64,000 nt of DNA, taken from Isoetes taiwanensis (taxonomy: Eukaryota; Streptophyta; Lycopodiopsida; Isoetales; Isoetaceae). A program made the translations under genes and the position numbers. Under the pieces are notes generated by a model. It searched no databases, had not been told where the DNA came from, and was given only the letters and a program-made list of their open reading frames with translations. Below, one piece after another: positions 19,500-29,865 of the stretch (its first letter is position 1; the number at the start of each line of letters is the position of its first letter). The stretch is taken from NCBI GenBank assembly GCA_021234155.1, contig JAJEKV010000187.1, positions 372,001 to 436,000 on the forward strand. Reading direction: 5' to 3'.

Positions 19500-20130
19500 A
19501 TGGCAACCTCTGATTTTTGCAGATGGTACAGCGCCAGCGCTCATGCTGCCGAGGCTGACATCGATGAGATTTTCCGTGTCTTTCGGAAGGAGATAGATGT
19601 CCAAGCAACCTTGCATGCAACCCCAACCTATATAGCGAGTCCCGTCCAAATTTCAAGCTAGGGTAGAGCCATCACTAGTGCAGCTTCCACCTTCGTAGGC
19701 TACTTTGTTCCTAGGCAATCCCTTCAAAAGCGACTTTAGGCGATGTTCCAAACATTGCCAAGTATCTCACAAATAAGGCCCAAATAAGACGCTGAGCCAA
19801 TGGTCCCCGATCACAACGGGACCAAATACTTCTTTTTCAACACTGCCCTAGCAATTTTTCTTACCCACCGTGTAAAGAACCCCATGGGAGAAACCTCCAT
19901 TCCACCCATGGACGGGACCCATTAGCCACAAAGAAGAAGACTAAACAGACTCCTTACGCGCCAGCATCTAACAATAAGGAAAAGAAGAAGACGAGGAGAC
20001 GGAAAGAAGAGGATGAAGACTACGTCCGAGCTCACCCAGTAAGAAGAGCAAAAAGCGAGAACAAGAGTGGCAAGACTTGAAAGAAGCCAGCCGCGTAACA
20101 AAGAGTGGCGGGATCGATCGCCACCCCTTG
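19500..20130 (+). pseudogene. ORF2 of H3-chromovirus (copy B), broken
   Basis: The start MATSDFCRWY parallels MAATDLLACY of copy A. The first frame ends at 19661. Later pieces in other frames include NIAKYLTNKAQIRR and GTKYFFFNTALAIFLTHRV, the latter aligning with the copy-A stretch GRQHLEVAFALAILMDQYV. A Lys/Arg/Glu-rich segment (KKKTRRRKEEDEDY) follows, like the acidic linker in copy A. No known family was recognised. Conservation of start, central module and position in both elements supports a real gene. Confidence 0.5.
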
Positions 20131-20237
20131 GGCTAGGCATCACAAGCCTAGCCCCCATCGTTGTCGAGGGCTAAGAATTTTTTGCTCTAAAGCGACATCC
20201 AAAACCTCGGTGCGGGGAAAGGGAGTATCGACCTGAG

Positions 20238-21029
20238 TTGCCGCACCAACTCCCGAGAACGGACATCACGACTTCATCGTCCGGAACCTCCCGACTTCCC
20301 CCTCCAAGTAAAGGAAGTCCGACACTTACACGCCCGGAGAGTCGACCTCAGATATCCAAGCCTACAACAACATCAGGCATTATGGAGGCGGACCAACCAC
20401 CGACAGAAAGAGTTCCTTGCTCTACGAGAAACCATGGGGATCCGCCCGCGACCTCGAACATTTTAACGGCAAGCTCTTCGGCAACGCCTCCCCGGGAGAG
20501 AAGAGGCGAGTTCGACCCCAGAAGAGCTTCAGCAACAGTCAGAGACTACAGGGAGCTCACCACGGTGGAGGTTGATGACTATCGCGAGGCGGAACCGCAG
20601 GGAGGCCGGCGAGGGCGAGGATCCACGCACGGCAGTCGTTCGCGGTATTACCTTCCCCTGCTGATGGATGGAAGAATAGCGGTAATTCACCGCAAATTCA
20701 CCCCCAGGGGCGAGGAAGGAGTATCGATGCTAATTGCGCTCTCAGGCTTTGGCCGGCATGCTCGGCTACCCCTCAACACCGAGTATGCCATCTTGGTGAA
20801 GAGAGCGGTAGCACTCGATGTTTTTGACTTCGCCATACCTTACAGACGGCAGGGAAGACTGGCAGTGACCGCCGCCTATACCTCCGAGCGCAGGATAGAA
20901 GAGTTGGCGAGAGCTTTGCAGGGGGGATCTTCAGTCAACGTCCTTAGGAACTTAGGTCATTCAGTGGGAACAGCCCAAGTGAAGAAGTTCCTAGAGGATA
21001 ATCCATCCTACCGGCGATATCAAGAATAG
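20238..21029 (+). CDS. ORF3 of H3-chromovirus (copy B), unknown function
   Basis: This 263-codon frame is intact, but its start is uncertain: the first codon that fits the 20238 start is TTG or similar, and the first clear ATG is near 20383 (MEADQPP). The N-terminal part is Pro/Ser/Thr-rich and looks disordered. The C-terminal 130 residues look folded, with YYLPLLMDGRIAVIHRKF, YAILVKRAVALDVFDFAIPY and NVLRNLGHSVGTAQVKKFL. No family was recognised. Weak matching pieces occur in copy A at 6120-6580. It precedes gag by 288 bases. Confidence 0.5.
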   Translation: MPHQLPRTDITTSSSGTSRLPPPSKGSPTLTRPESRPQISKPTTTSGIMEADQPPTERVPCSTRNHGDPPATSNILTASSSATPPRERRGEFDPRRASATVRDYRELTTVEVDDYREAEPQGGRRGRGSTHGSRSRYYLPLLMDGRIAVIHRKFTPRGEEGVSMLIALSGFGRHARLPLNTEYAILVKRAVALDVFDFAIPYRRQGRLAVTAAYTSERRIEELARALQGGSSVNVLRNLGHSVGTAQVKKFLEDNPSYRRYQE

Positions 21030-21316
21030 TTAGGAATCTTGATCCCGTAAGTCTTTTTGTAACTTCTTTTTGCACTTTAAATGTTTTGTTGATGTATTTT
21101 TGTTCCACAACTATACCAACATCACATATAATGCAAGAGAACAAATAAAACTAACTATATAGCCATGAACTACTTGTGTATGCAGCTAGAGGCCTAGGCT
21201 CAGGGGAACGACAACGCCGAGACCATATGGAAGAACAGTCTCCGCCCAGGCCACCCCCGGCAAGGAACTTGTTTGAGGAATTCGGACCCATGACCCCGGA
21301 ATAGGAAATATCACAG
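21030..21316 (+). other. Spacer between ORF3 and gag (copy B)
   Basis: T-rich sequence (CTTTTTGTAACTTCTTTTTG) follows the ORF3 stop, then AACTAACTATATAGCC and a short leader to the gag ATG at 21317. No gene was seen. It may hold an ORF3 transcript end and a gag leader. Confidence 0.35.
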
Positions 21317-23302
21317 ATGAGGACAGACCTTGAACAGATAAAGGCCTTGCTGGCAGCACAAGCAGGAGCGGGTTCGGTGGGCAACGCTCAGTTGCCGCAA
21401 GCATCAGCTCGGAAAACAGGAAGAGACAAGAAGAGGAGCAAGAGAAGGAGGTCCTCCAGCTCGGAATCATCCGACTCAAGCTCAGATTCGGACTCCGACT
21501 CCGAGGAAGAGGAAGAGCAGGCCCAAGACCGAACGGATGGAAGGCAAAGGAACACAACAGACGCAAGGCACAGGGACACCATAGATGGACGACAAAGGGA
21601 CACCAGAGCCTCTGACTACCGGAAGAAGGTAGATTCTCGCGACCGGCAATGTATGGAAGGCCCAAACTCCCAACAGCTTCCTGGGGAGAACAGTCGTCGA
21701 TTAGAAGCAGAGGCATGGCTGGACGAAATGAGTGAGTACGGCAATGCATATGGCATGAAGGATAAGGACAAAGGTAGAGTGGCTATAGCTAACTTGAAAG
21801 GAGCCGCACGCATTTGGTGGAAGGGTTATGTAAAGGCCCACGGGTTGAGCAGGGATGCTTGCAAATTCAGAAAGTTTGCTAAAGCCTTCAAGCGCCATTA
21901 TGTCCCAAGAGAGCACAAGTCCAGCATGATGCAGCAGTTCTACAGGTTGCAGCAAGGCAACAAATCAGTCCAAAAATATACAGAGGAATTCATGAGGCTA
22001 AGGCTTTATGTGCCAAAGTTGGGCGAAAAACATGCAGTGGAGAGCTACATTGAGGGGCTGAACGAAGAGATCCGCAAGCTTGTAAGGGCAATAAACCCTA
22101 AGACAGTATCAGAAGCGGAGTCCAAGACAATAAGCTTGCAAGGAACGGGGCCGCATAATAGCGGGCAGAGGCAGCAGTATCACCAGGATAAAGGCAAGGC
22201 AACAGGGAGTTATAGCCCTAGAGCAGCCAGTCCGGGTCCAGCTAGAGCCCCATATGGGGGCAACCAAGGGAAGCAGCAAGAGAAGAAGCAGGTGTCCTTC
22301 AAGGACAAGCAGGAAGGGTCAAACTACTCCAAAGCAGTGAGGTCCTTTTTGCAGGCAATGCCCAAGGAAAAGAGGCAGGAGTGCATAGAAAAACAGCTTT
22401 GCTTCAGGTGCTTCCAGCCAGGCCATAGGACAACGAACTGCCCCTACGTCATGAGTGCAGCTTTAGCAGAGTTGGCAGATTGGGACACGCTGTCTGACGA
22501 CGACGGCGAGGCAGCCCGCGACTACATTCAGGGTGAGTGTCATATCTTTGCCGCAATAGATACAGAGCAAGCAGAGAGCCAGTATAAAGTAATTTCCACA
22601 GTAGGAAAGGCCAAGGCCAAGTCCTTCATAGTCCTGATAGACTCGGGAAGTAGCCATAACTTTGCATCCCCCAGAATGGTTCAAATGTTGAAGTTGAAAC
22701 CACTAAAGTCAAAGCCGAGACCCGTTGTCTTAGCAAGTGGAGCAATAAGGCAGACGGCAGGTAAGAGAATTAATTTCGACATCGACTTGCCAGGGATTAA
22801 TATCCAGATGGGGGCAGAGGTAATGGGCATTGGCAAGTACGACTTGATCATAGGAATGGAGTATCTTGGACCAGCAGGGGCCATTATTGATTGTGGAAAG
22901 CGGAAGGTGACCTTCCCAACGCCCGACGGCAAGATCATTGAGATCACAGGTAAAGAAGTTATTCCCATCATGCAGTGTATGTCTTCTAAACGGCTGTTCA
23001 AGTGCATCAAGAGCGAGCAAGTAGCATACATCTTCAAGCTTGAGATTGATGAGCCGGAGTCAGAAGAAAGCAAAGAAGACAAGGTGCTCAGCAAGCTGCC
23101 GAAGCAAATAGCTAACTTGATCACGGAGTTCCATGACCTCTTTCCAGATGAGATCAAGCAGCTTCCTCCTTATAGGGGAGTCGAGTGTGAGATAGCACTC
23201 GAACCGGGAACAAAGCCGACAAGTAAGGCTCCATACGTAATGACGAATGCAGAGTTGAGTTGGCCAGCTAAAGAAGCAATTGCGGGGAGTTGCTCGACCT
23301 AG
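21317..23302 (+). CDS. Gag-protease and start of RT, copy B
   Basis: One 661-codon frame. Residues 1-90 are a leader with an acidic Ser-rich tract (SSSESSDSSSDSDSD). Gag proper has AEAWLDEMSEYGNAYGM, IWWKGYVKAHG, FAKAFKRHYVPREHKSSMMQ and YIEGLNEEIRKLVRAI. A CCHC knuckle, CFRCFQPGHRTTNC, lies near residue 360. The protease follows with FIVLIDSGSSHNFASPRM (about residue 440) and YDLIIGMEYL. The RT entry FPDEIKQLPPYRGVECEI is near the end. The last 20 residues are out of frame with the following RT part. Gag-Pro-Pol as a single frame is usual in chromoviruses. Confidence 0.9.
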   Translation: MRTDLEQIKALLAAQAGAGSVGNAQLPQASARKTGRDKKRSKRRRSSSSESSDSSSDSDSDSEEEEEQAQDRTDGRQRNTTDARHRDTIDGRQRDTRASDYRKKVDSRDRQCMEGPNSQQLPGENSRRLEAEAWLDEMSEYGNAYGMKDKDKGRVAIANLKGAARIWWKGYVKAHGLSRDACKFRKFAKAFKRHYVPREHKSSMMQQFYRLQQGNKSVQKYTEEFMRLRLYVPKLGEKHAVESYIEGLNEEIRKLVRAINPKTVSEAESKTISLQGTGPHNSGQRQQYHQDKGKATGSYSPRAASPGPARAPYGGNQGKQQEKKQVSFKDKQEGSNYSKAVRSFLQAMPKEKRQECIEKQLCFRCFQPGHRTTNCPYVMSAALAELADWDTLSDDDGEAARDYIQGECHIFAAIDTEQAESQYKVISTVGKAKAKSFIVLIDSGSSHNFASPRMVQMLKLKPLKSKPRPVVLASGAIRQTAGKRINFDIDLPGINIQMGAEVMGIGKYDLIIGMEYLGPAGAIIDCGKRKVTFPTPDGKIIEITGKEVIPIMQCMSSKRLFKCIKSEQVAYIFKLEIDEPESEESKEDKVLSKLPKQIANLITEFHDLFPDEIKQLPPYRGVECEIALEPGTKPTSKAPYVMTNAELSWPAKEAIAGSCST

Positions 23303-24010
23303 GCTTCATTAGACCCTAAGCGTTTTTCGCCCGCTTGGAGCGCCCATTCTTTTTGCAGTTTGAGGATGTGCATAGACTATAGGCAGTTGAACAAGCACAC
23401 CATCAAGAACAAATATGCGCTCCCCAGATCAGATGACTTGATGGATCAGCTCCAAGGTGCAAAGGTCTTCTCCAAAATCGACTTAAGGTCAGGCTATCAT
23501 CAGATCCGGATAAAGGAAGAAGATATTCATAAAACCGCTTTCAGAACGCGGTATGGGCACTACGAATTCACGGTAATGCCTTTTGGCTTATCAAACGCCC
23601 CAGCAACGTTCATGAGGCTCATGAACGACATCTTCAGGGAGTTCCTAGACACCTTTGTGATAGTTTTCTTTGATGACATTCTGGTGTATAGCAGATCCCT
23701 TTGAAGAGCATGTGCAACACCTTAAGGAGAGTCTTTGGAAAAGTTGAAGAGGCACCGGTTATGCGCCAAGTTGTCGGTGCCACTTCCGCCTTGAGGAGAA
23801 GGTGGAATACCTTGGTCATGTGATCTCAACGAAGGAATCTCGACGGACCACCTTAAAGATTGAAGCCGCCATTCAAAGGCCCGCACCGAAGAATGTGCAT
23901 GAGGTCGAAGTTTTCGGCCTAGCGGTACTACAGAAGTTCGTGAAGAACTTTGCTAAGATAAGCGCCCCGCTAACGGACTTAACGAGGGCGGAGAAAGTGA
24001 AAGATTGAGC
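23303..24010 (+). pseudogene. Reverse transcriptase core, copy B (frameshifted)
   Basis: The frame 23360-23704 carries [58 protein letters not shown] and [10 protein letters not shown] with the FFDD catalytic box. Beyond 23704 the thumb and connection region is present only as short pieces, for example VEYLGHVIS and ISAPLTDLTRAEKVKDW, separated by single-base shifts. Copy A has the same region open, so the breaks are specific to this copy. Confidence 0.85.
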
Positions 24011-24700
24011 GAGCATTGGCACAAAGAAAGCCCAAGAGGGTTTGAATTGTTGAAGGAAGCATTAACAACCGCCCGGTCTTAACCACGCCGACCCGAGAAA
24101 GATAAGCTTGTAGCCACCGCAGATGCAGTAAGATAGCTTCACAGTGCGGTGCTCATGCAAGAAGAGCGTGTGGTAGCCGCATTTACTCGAGAAGATGAAC
24201 GATGCGAAACGCCGCCACGGCCGACGACGATCGGGAATTGCTTGCGCAGTTGTCGGGGCATTAAGAATTTGGAGGCATTATCTTTTGGGAAGGAAGTTCC
24301 AATTGGATACGCAACCATCGAGCCTCCGGTATGTATTCACGCGAACCACACCTTAACCCGAGGCGAGAGAAGGTGGATGGAGTTCCTTTGAAGAGTATGA
24401 CTTTGATATAGTCTACAAGCCCGTGGAAGCTTCAATGTGGTAGCCGGATGCTCTCAAGGCACCCGACAACTAGAGTGCATTGCAATGCAATATCGACGCT
24501 CTCCAAATGACTTTGGTAAGAAGATTGAAGAGTCCTTGCCAACGGATGTGGATTTCGGGGAAGTATGGGCAAGCCTCTCTAATGAGGCTAGAACGGATAA
24601 AGAACCGGAAGCCTTCAAACACTATAAGAAGGAGGGCAACCCGTTATACCATAAGAACAAGCCGCGGCGCGTCTCAATCATCGGGGGTAAGGAAATTGAT
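24011..24700 (+). pseudogene. RNase H and linker, copy B (frameshifted)
   Basis: Pieces match a Ty3/gypsy RNase H. ATADA lies near 24115. VLMQEERVVAAFTRE at 24149 corresponds to the V.MQ...VVAFASR region of the family. WRWMEFLEEYDFDIVYKP-like sequence lies near 24370-24420. Small indels break it throughout. The stretch 24540-24690 (DFGEVWASLSNEARTDKE) matches copy A (EFRDVWGSLNKEACTDKE). Confidence 0.65.
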
Positions 24701-26019
24701 CCTCCATGACACACAACAGCCCAATAGCTGGCCATGCGGGATTCATGAAAACATATTTCAAAGTCTGCCGCAGCCTATTATTGGCCGAAATGAAGAAGCG
24801 GTAGCTTCGCTACATCGAATGTCGGCTATGTCGCCAGATGAAGGCGAGAAAGCAGCAATTCCAGGGCATTAGAGCCATTAGCGGTGCCAAAACGCTAAGT
24901 GGGAGGTGATCGACATGGATTTCATTACTGGGGCTTCCAAGGGACGGTAAGAGGGAAGGATGCCTTGATGGTAGTGGTCGACAAGTTGTCGAAGATGGCA
25001 CATTTTGTGCCTTTGCGAGGACCACGATCTGGCTATGGATACAAAGAAAGCTCTTCACCAAAGAGATCTTCGGCTTCATGGCATGCCAAGGGAGATTATC
25101 TCCCACAGGGATCCAAAGTTCATGAGTGCCTTTTGGCAAGACCTCTTCACGACCATTAGGGGCGAAGCTATCCATGAGCGCGGCATATCATCCTCGAACC
25201 CCGGATGGCCAAACCGAGCGGACCAACGGGATTACGGAGGACATGCTACGGAACTATGTCTGGAATAAGCAAGGTATGTGGAAAGAATTTATTCACTTGG
25301 TGGAGTTTGCTTACAATAGCACCAAGCAGGAATCATCCCAAATGTCGCCGTTTATGATTAATTACGGCTATCAATGCCTAACTCCAGACACTTGGCACAA
25401 CCCCGTGTCAAAAGTAGAGGTTTCGCAGCAGATGTTGTCCGACATGCAGCAGCTCGTGGAAGAAGTTCGAGGATATCTGCTAGCAGCAAGAAGTCGACAG
25501 AAGAGCATCGCCGACAAGCATCGAACAGTCAGAGAGTTCCGAGTTGGAGACGATGTATGGCTCAAGATCAAGGTGAAGCAGGCGAAGCTCCGCATCGGTA
25601 ATTGCAAGAAGCTTGCTCCAAGGTGGGCTGGACCCTTCAGAATAGTCAAGAGAATAGGTAATCAATCCTACAAGTTAGACTTGCCAGCACACCTAAAGAT
25701 TCATAAGGTCTTCCACGTAAGTTTGTTGAAGAAGCATACTCCAAATCCAGACGAAGTCTTGGACACTCCAACGTTGTTGGAAATGACGGAGGAGCAGCTG
25801 GAAATAGTCCCAGAATTGATTCTTGATAAAGCCTTCAAGAAAACGAGGAGATCAGAGTTCCTCCAATATTTGGTCAAGTGGAAACACTTGCCAGTGGAAG
25901 ACGCGACATGGGTACTTAAGAAAGATCTAGTAAAGCAGTACCCACAGTTTATGGAGCAGTGGGACGGCAAGGTCATCTACGAAGAAATCGGCTCAGGCAT
26001 GTCGATTTGTGTAGATTAA
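24701..26019 (+). pseudogene. Integrase with C-terminal chromodomain, copy B
   Basis: The zinc-binding and first catalytic parts (24701-25126) are frameshifted: pieces include IAGHAGFMKTYF, DALMVVVDKLSKMAHFVP and a DPKFMSAFWQDLF segment. From 25126 to 26019 one frame holds the rest: DGQTERTNGITEDMLRNYV with the catalytic Glu, MINYGYQCLTPDTWHNPVSK, APRWAGPFRIVKRIG, HVSLLKKHTPNPDEV, and a chromodomain LQYLVKWKHLPVEDATW. Identity with copy A over this part is roughly 80% by eye. Chromodomains of this class recognise methylated H3 tails, notable beside an element-encoded H3. Confidence 0.88.
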
Positions 26020-26078
26020 TTCTATGTGTAGTTAAGATTAATCTACGCATGCAACCTATGCTAGGTATCGGTCGCATG

Positions 26079-26420
26079 CGTTGTTACCGATGATGGGACC
26101 ACTACGGTGATCTCTAGGGCGTGGTGTAATGTCAATGTAGGCATGACCGCATTTCCGCTTGGATGAGTGGAAGGTAGATTAGAAAGTCTACTTCGACCTC
26201 GAGAGAAAGGAGGTCATTAAGGAATGCATTGATAGGAGAGGCACCTTTAGCCCCATATATGCTTTGATAGGAGGAATCTATCCTTCACGCCCCATATACG
26301 GGAAGGATATCCTCCACGCTGGGCAACTAGAGGTGTAGGCATGAGCGACATATAGGCATATCGGCGCTGTCTCCACGGCCATAATGGAAGATTCACCCTC
26401 TTCCTACGCCGGGAGATTAG
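26079..26420 (+). other. Conserved non-coding block after pol (copy B)
   Basis: GTTACCGATGATGGGACCAC, CTCTAGGGCGTGGTGTAATG and GGCATGACC match the block at 11636-11700 of copy A, and CGGCCATAATGG near 26378 matches 11745. No frame is shared. It is probably a 3' untranslated element. Confidence 0.55.
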
Positions 26421-26849
26421 CCATGCATCCATGTAGATAGGTGGGGTGGTCACCATATAACCAAAATTTTTATTAATAATTAAATGGTACTAACGTAGTG
26501 TCGACCTGCAGGCCAATAGAGCGCTCCGGAGGGCAAGGAGGTCGAACTACGAAGACTTGCAACACAAATTTTGTTGGAATGTGTTGCAAGGAATGAAGAG
26601 TACCTCGAACGATAATTATATATATGAAATGTTAAAATTTTGATAAATTAAATTGTCATGATAAGTGAATTGTTGAGTAACTTGTTTTAAGGATGTTATG
26701 AATTGATAAGTGATTTCATAAGTTAAGGGCGTAATAATGTTCTAAAAATATTACCTTAGGGTAATTTTAATAAATGTGTAGGTATTATAGTAGTATATTT
26801 AAATTTAAATTTAAATATATTGATCAAGCCATTTAGGCCCCCAGGCCTC
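26421..26849. other. AT-rich spacer, no gene seen
   Basis: The sequence becomes A/T-rich, with a TTTAAATTTAAATTTAAATA run near 26800. It lies between the copy-B 3' block and the inserted LINE. No motif was recognised. Confidence 0.4.
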
Positions 26850-28010
26850 TATGGCAAAATTTACAACATGTTCAAAGCACTAGTCTAGTGCACCACTGGC
26901 TTCAATCAAATGAGCATGTATAAAAAGCTCTAAGATCTCCTCTCTTTCTTTAAAAACCTCTTTTATATAGGTGCTCAGATTACACGGTGGTAGGTTAAAA
27001 AAAGAATATAAATCTGTAACATCAATATTATGCTTAGCACGTATATGTGCATATGCTGGACAGTATAGAAGTGCATGTTCCTCTGTTTCAACTTCTAGCT
27101 CCAAACAACTATAACAAAACCCTACGGTGTGTTGGTGTCCCATCCCATCTACCCGCTTCAATGTGTAGATGATGAGATGAAAGCCTGACTCGAGATATGA
27201 GAATCCTGTTCCGTCTGCTAATTTGTGAGAGTAAATAGTCTTGTTCCTTATACTCATGCATCGGATTAATATGCATCATATAGTAGTGCTTCTTTTTATC
27301 AGAACTTTCATCAAGCATCCATAAACCTTTAATAAATAAGTTTACGTAATGTACCCCTACGCATTACCTCCCGAAAAAACGGTTATGGTTGGCCATTCAG
27401 CATCTCCGATCCACTTCTTAGTCCATTTCACCACATCTGCAAACCAGCCACTATATTGAGATTGGATGAGCGCTTGATGAGGAAGTCTATCATCTGGCAT
27501 GGCCCTAATCCTGTTCACATATGTCACCGTGTGACACAATGCCTCCAGTTCTAGAGGAAAAAAACCTGCTTCGGCAAGCATCATGTGATATGGTGTCTGC
27601 GGCTTTACACCAAGTTCCTCTAATAGGAATCGTTTTTGCACTTTTCTATTTTTTTTCCCGGCTCTTTTGTGACAAACCCGGGCCCCGACCGGGCTTCCAT
27701 ATAACATCCATGATCTGATTTTTTACTCCGTAGAGCATTCTCCTTAATTTCCAATGTAAGAAATTATTGGCTCGGCATATGTTTAGCATGCTATATAGAG
27801 TTCTCAACCCACCCGATGCTCTTTTTATTGCTGCTGCATTCCATTTGTAATTATTGGAGAACTCAATCCCCAAGTATTTATACTCTGAAACCTTTTCTAG
27901 GGTCGTATCACCAACCTTAAAATCAGTTTCATCCTTTCCCCCAACCACCACAATTTTGGATTTATTCACATTAACCTCCATCTTTTCTTGTCACAAAACT
28001 CCTTGGGGAC
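26850..28010 (-). mobile_element. 5'-truncated LINE inserted in copy B
   Basis: On the minus strand, RT sequence begins with FCDKK/MEVNVNKSKIVVVGG (the end of the RT fingers after YADD, 28010-27940). YKYLGIEFSNNYKW and RTLYSMLNICRANNF follow. A C-terminal zinc-binding pattern, CYSCLELEVETEEHALLYCP (CX2CX9HX4C), ends with a stop at 26880. This is the C-terminal part of a LINE ORF2. Everything 5' of the RT palm is missing, as is usual after incomplete reverse transcription. One shift lies near 27980. Sequence differs from the LINE at 1-2795, so it is another subfamily. Confidence 0.8.
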
Positions 28011-28137
28011 ATCAAATGGCTATTGGACCTTCCAAGCTGACCTATATTGTATGCATCAAGTTGGTTGCAGGTTAGAACGTCCCCAGGGTGGGGAGAACCA
28101 CGATGCTGCGGACAACATCATTTCAAGGTGGGGAGAA
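28011..28137 (+). promoter_or_regulatory. 3' end of copy B internal region with polypurine tract
   Basis: AAGGTGGGGAGAA directly precedes the 3' LTR and fits a polypurine tract priming plus-strand synthesis. A nearly identical AGGGTGGGGAGAA lies 40 bases upstream (28085), so the tract may be duplicated. Confidence 0.7.
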
Positions 28138-29700
28138 TGTGACGTTCCGGCCAAAGATTATCTGGTCCCGGGGCGCTTTGCTATCTTGCCCGTCAATAGC
28201 ATTACCGCCACCGTGACGATGTAGCCAAGTGGGTAGCCCCTAGGGGGCAACTTACTAGGTATGTGCATTTATTATTAATGTGCACATTTACCAATGTGCA
28301 CATTAATGTGGGCACACCTTTCCATGTGGGCACATTTTGCCACCTAACCATTAAAGGCAAGTGGGCCCATTCCCAATTATCCCACATGCTTAAAGGGATA
28401 ATTGGAAACCCTAGCCCTAAACCCTTGTCTATTTAGGTTAGGAAAACCCTAACTTGCCATTTTCGTCCATAAGGTTTTAGAGCTCTGTTTTGCTGCCCCA
28501 GGAGCCAAAACCGCCTCCCAGAAGCTGTGCAAGCGAATTGCACCATTAGTTCTCCTTGATTCGGGCAATTCAGCAGGATGGTGGAACTCAGGTCATGAGG
28601 AGCCACTCAAGGATCAGGTATGTAGTCGAATTAATAGTCTAAACCTTCTTCCAGTCCTTATATCAATAGGTTTAGCCTATTACCTCGCCCTTAGCAACTA
28701 TCTAGACCTCTAGATACCAGACTCTAACTAAAGAACCTAATTCTATGACATAGATTAGATCTAGTTCTTTAGCTCTCTGTGTTGTATATGGATGATGTAT
28801 ATCTGTGAGCTCCTTGTATTGGGAAGGGGGGTAGAGACCTCAAGCTTGGTAGTAGATGCTCCTAGATTAGCCTCTCTAGCACACTGTAGATTCGGCCTGT
28901 GTACAAGAACCACACCTGGTTGTGGGTGAAGGGGCCAGACTGGTTAAGAAGGGGGTTCATGTCCTGACTCTTGAACGATCCCTCTGGTGTGTAAGGCCTA
29001 CCAGGGATCATTGTGACTAGGTCTAATGGCTTACCACTGAGTGCGGGTGAGGCATGGACTCGACACCCGTGAAGTGGTGTACACTTTCCAGTGGGTTCAG
29101 TCGAAGACGGGCAGTGGCCCTCTAGTCACCTTGAGTCAGCATGTAGATCTCCTCGGAGGGAGTGATCCCTTCCTGCCCCATCGAATCGGGAGGATGAGAC
29201 CCAGGAATAGCCCCTTCGGCTATGCATCTGGCGGGCTACAGTCAGGTCCCGACACTTTTCAGCCTACTCTGCAAAGTGTGCACAGGAGGGGCGGATGGAG
29301 TGGACAACCCTATGCCATGTTCTTAGGCCTGCCAAATCCATTGCCATGAATTACATGCGCAATAAACTCACGGGGGCCCAAGGCGCCAGTCATCCTTCAG
29401 TCTGAGCCTTGGGTAGGACCCCTATGTATGATCTTGATCATTGTCTATCACGGATGTTGATGCACCACCCTTTGAGGTGGATATATGATTATGTTGTATA
29501 CTGACATGTATGTTTACGCTTCCGCAGCTAGGTAGGCCCTGAGGGAGACGGGGTAAAATGACCCCTTCACTCTTCCCACTGGAGACCCAGTACGGTCACA
29601 GTGATATGTGGAGGGCCCTGTATCAGCATGGAGCTGGTATGGGGGAAGAACTCCTGTTTGTATACGATGCGAGCACCGTATACGAGTGGGGGACGTCACA
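28138..29700 (+). repeat. Copy B 3' LTR
   Basis: TGTGACGT...ACGTCACA, 1563 bp, the same length as the 5' LTR. It is almost identical from about 28222 to the end. The first 80 bases differ strongly between the two LTRs. Several small differences near 29350-29460 sit at CAG/CTG triplets. Confidence 0.85.
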
Positions 29701-29860
29701 GTGGTATCAGAGCAATGTTATTGGAGACCAAGAGCAAAGCACTGACCATGCTCCCAGTAGCACTAACTTGATAGGATCCTCAAACCTCGAAAATTGGGAA
29801 AATTTTTTCTCATTTTTGTAGTTTATGCTAAGCTAGCAACAGTTAAGTGAATTGGAACGT
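29701..29860 (+). repeat. Extra leader copy after the 3' LTR
   Basis: The 160 bases after the 3' LTR repeat the primer site and leader found after the 5' LTR (16812-16971), here with the perfect TGGTATCAGAGC site. Both copies stop at GGAACGT. Element C coding sequence resumes directly afterwards. A normal insertion would end at the LTR, so this is a remnant of a second, tandem copy or of recombination. Confidence 0.8.
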
Positions 29861-29865
29861 GGTAG

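Larger units (their letters stand above)
15249..29700 (+). mobile_element. H3-bearing chromovirus, copy B (complete, with LTRs)
   Basis: LTRs of 1563 bp each bound a 14.45-kb element. In order it has: a Met-tRNA primer site, a 160-bp leader, two 67-bp hairpins and a TATA box, histone-H3 fusion ORF1, two more hairpins and a TATA box, ORF2, ORF3, gag-protease-RT, RNase H, integrase, chromodomain, 3' block, a LINE insertion, polypurine tract and the 3' LTR. It sits inside element C. Large frames remain open (21317-23302, 25126-26019) but the segment 23300-25130 is frameshifted. That the accessory genes belong with these LTRs is inferred from continuity; no other LTR pair fits. Confidence 0.8.

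Noticed and set aside
27521-27718. Plus-strand frames across 27500-28080
   Set aside because: They overlap the minus-strand LINE RT, which explains the coding signal.
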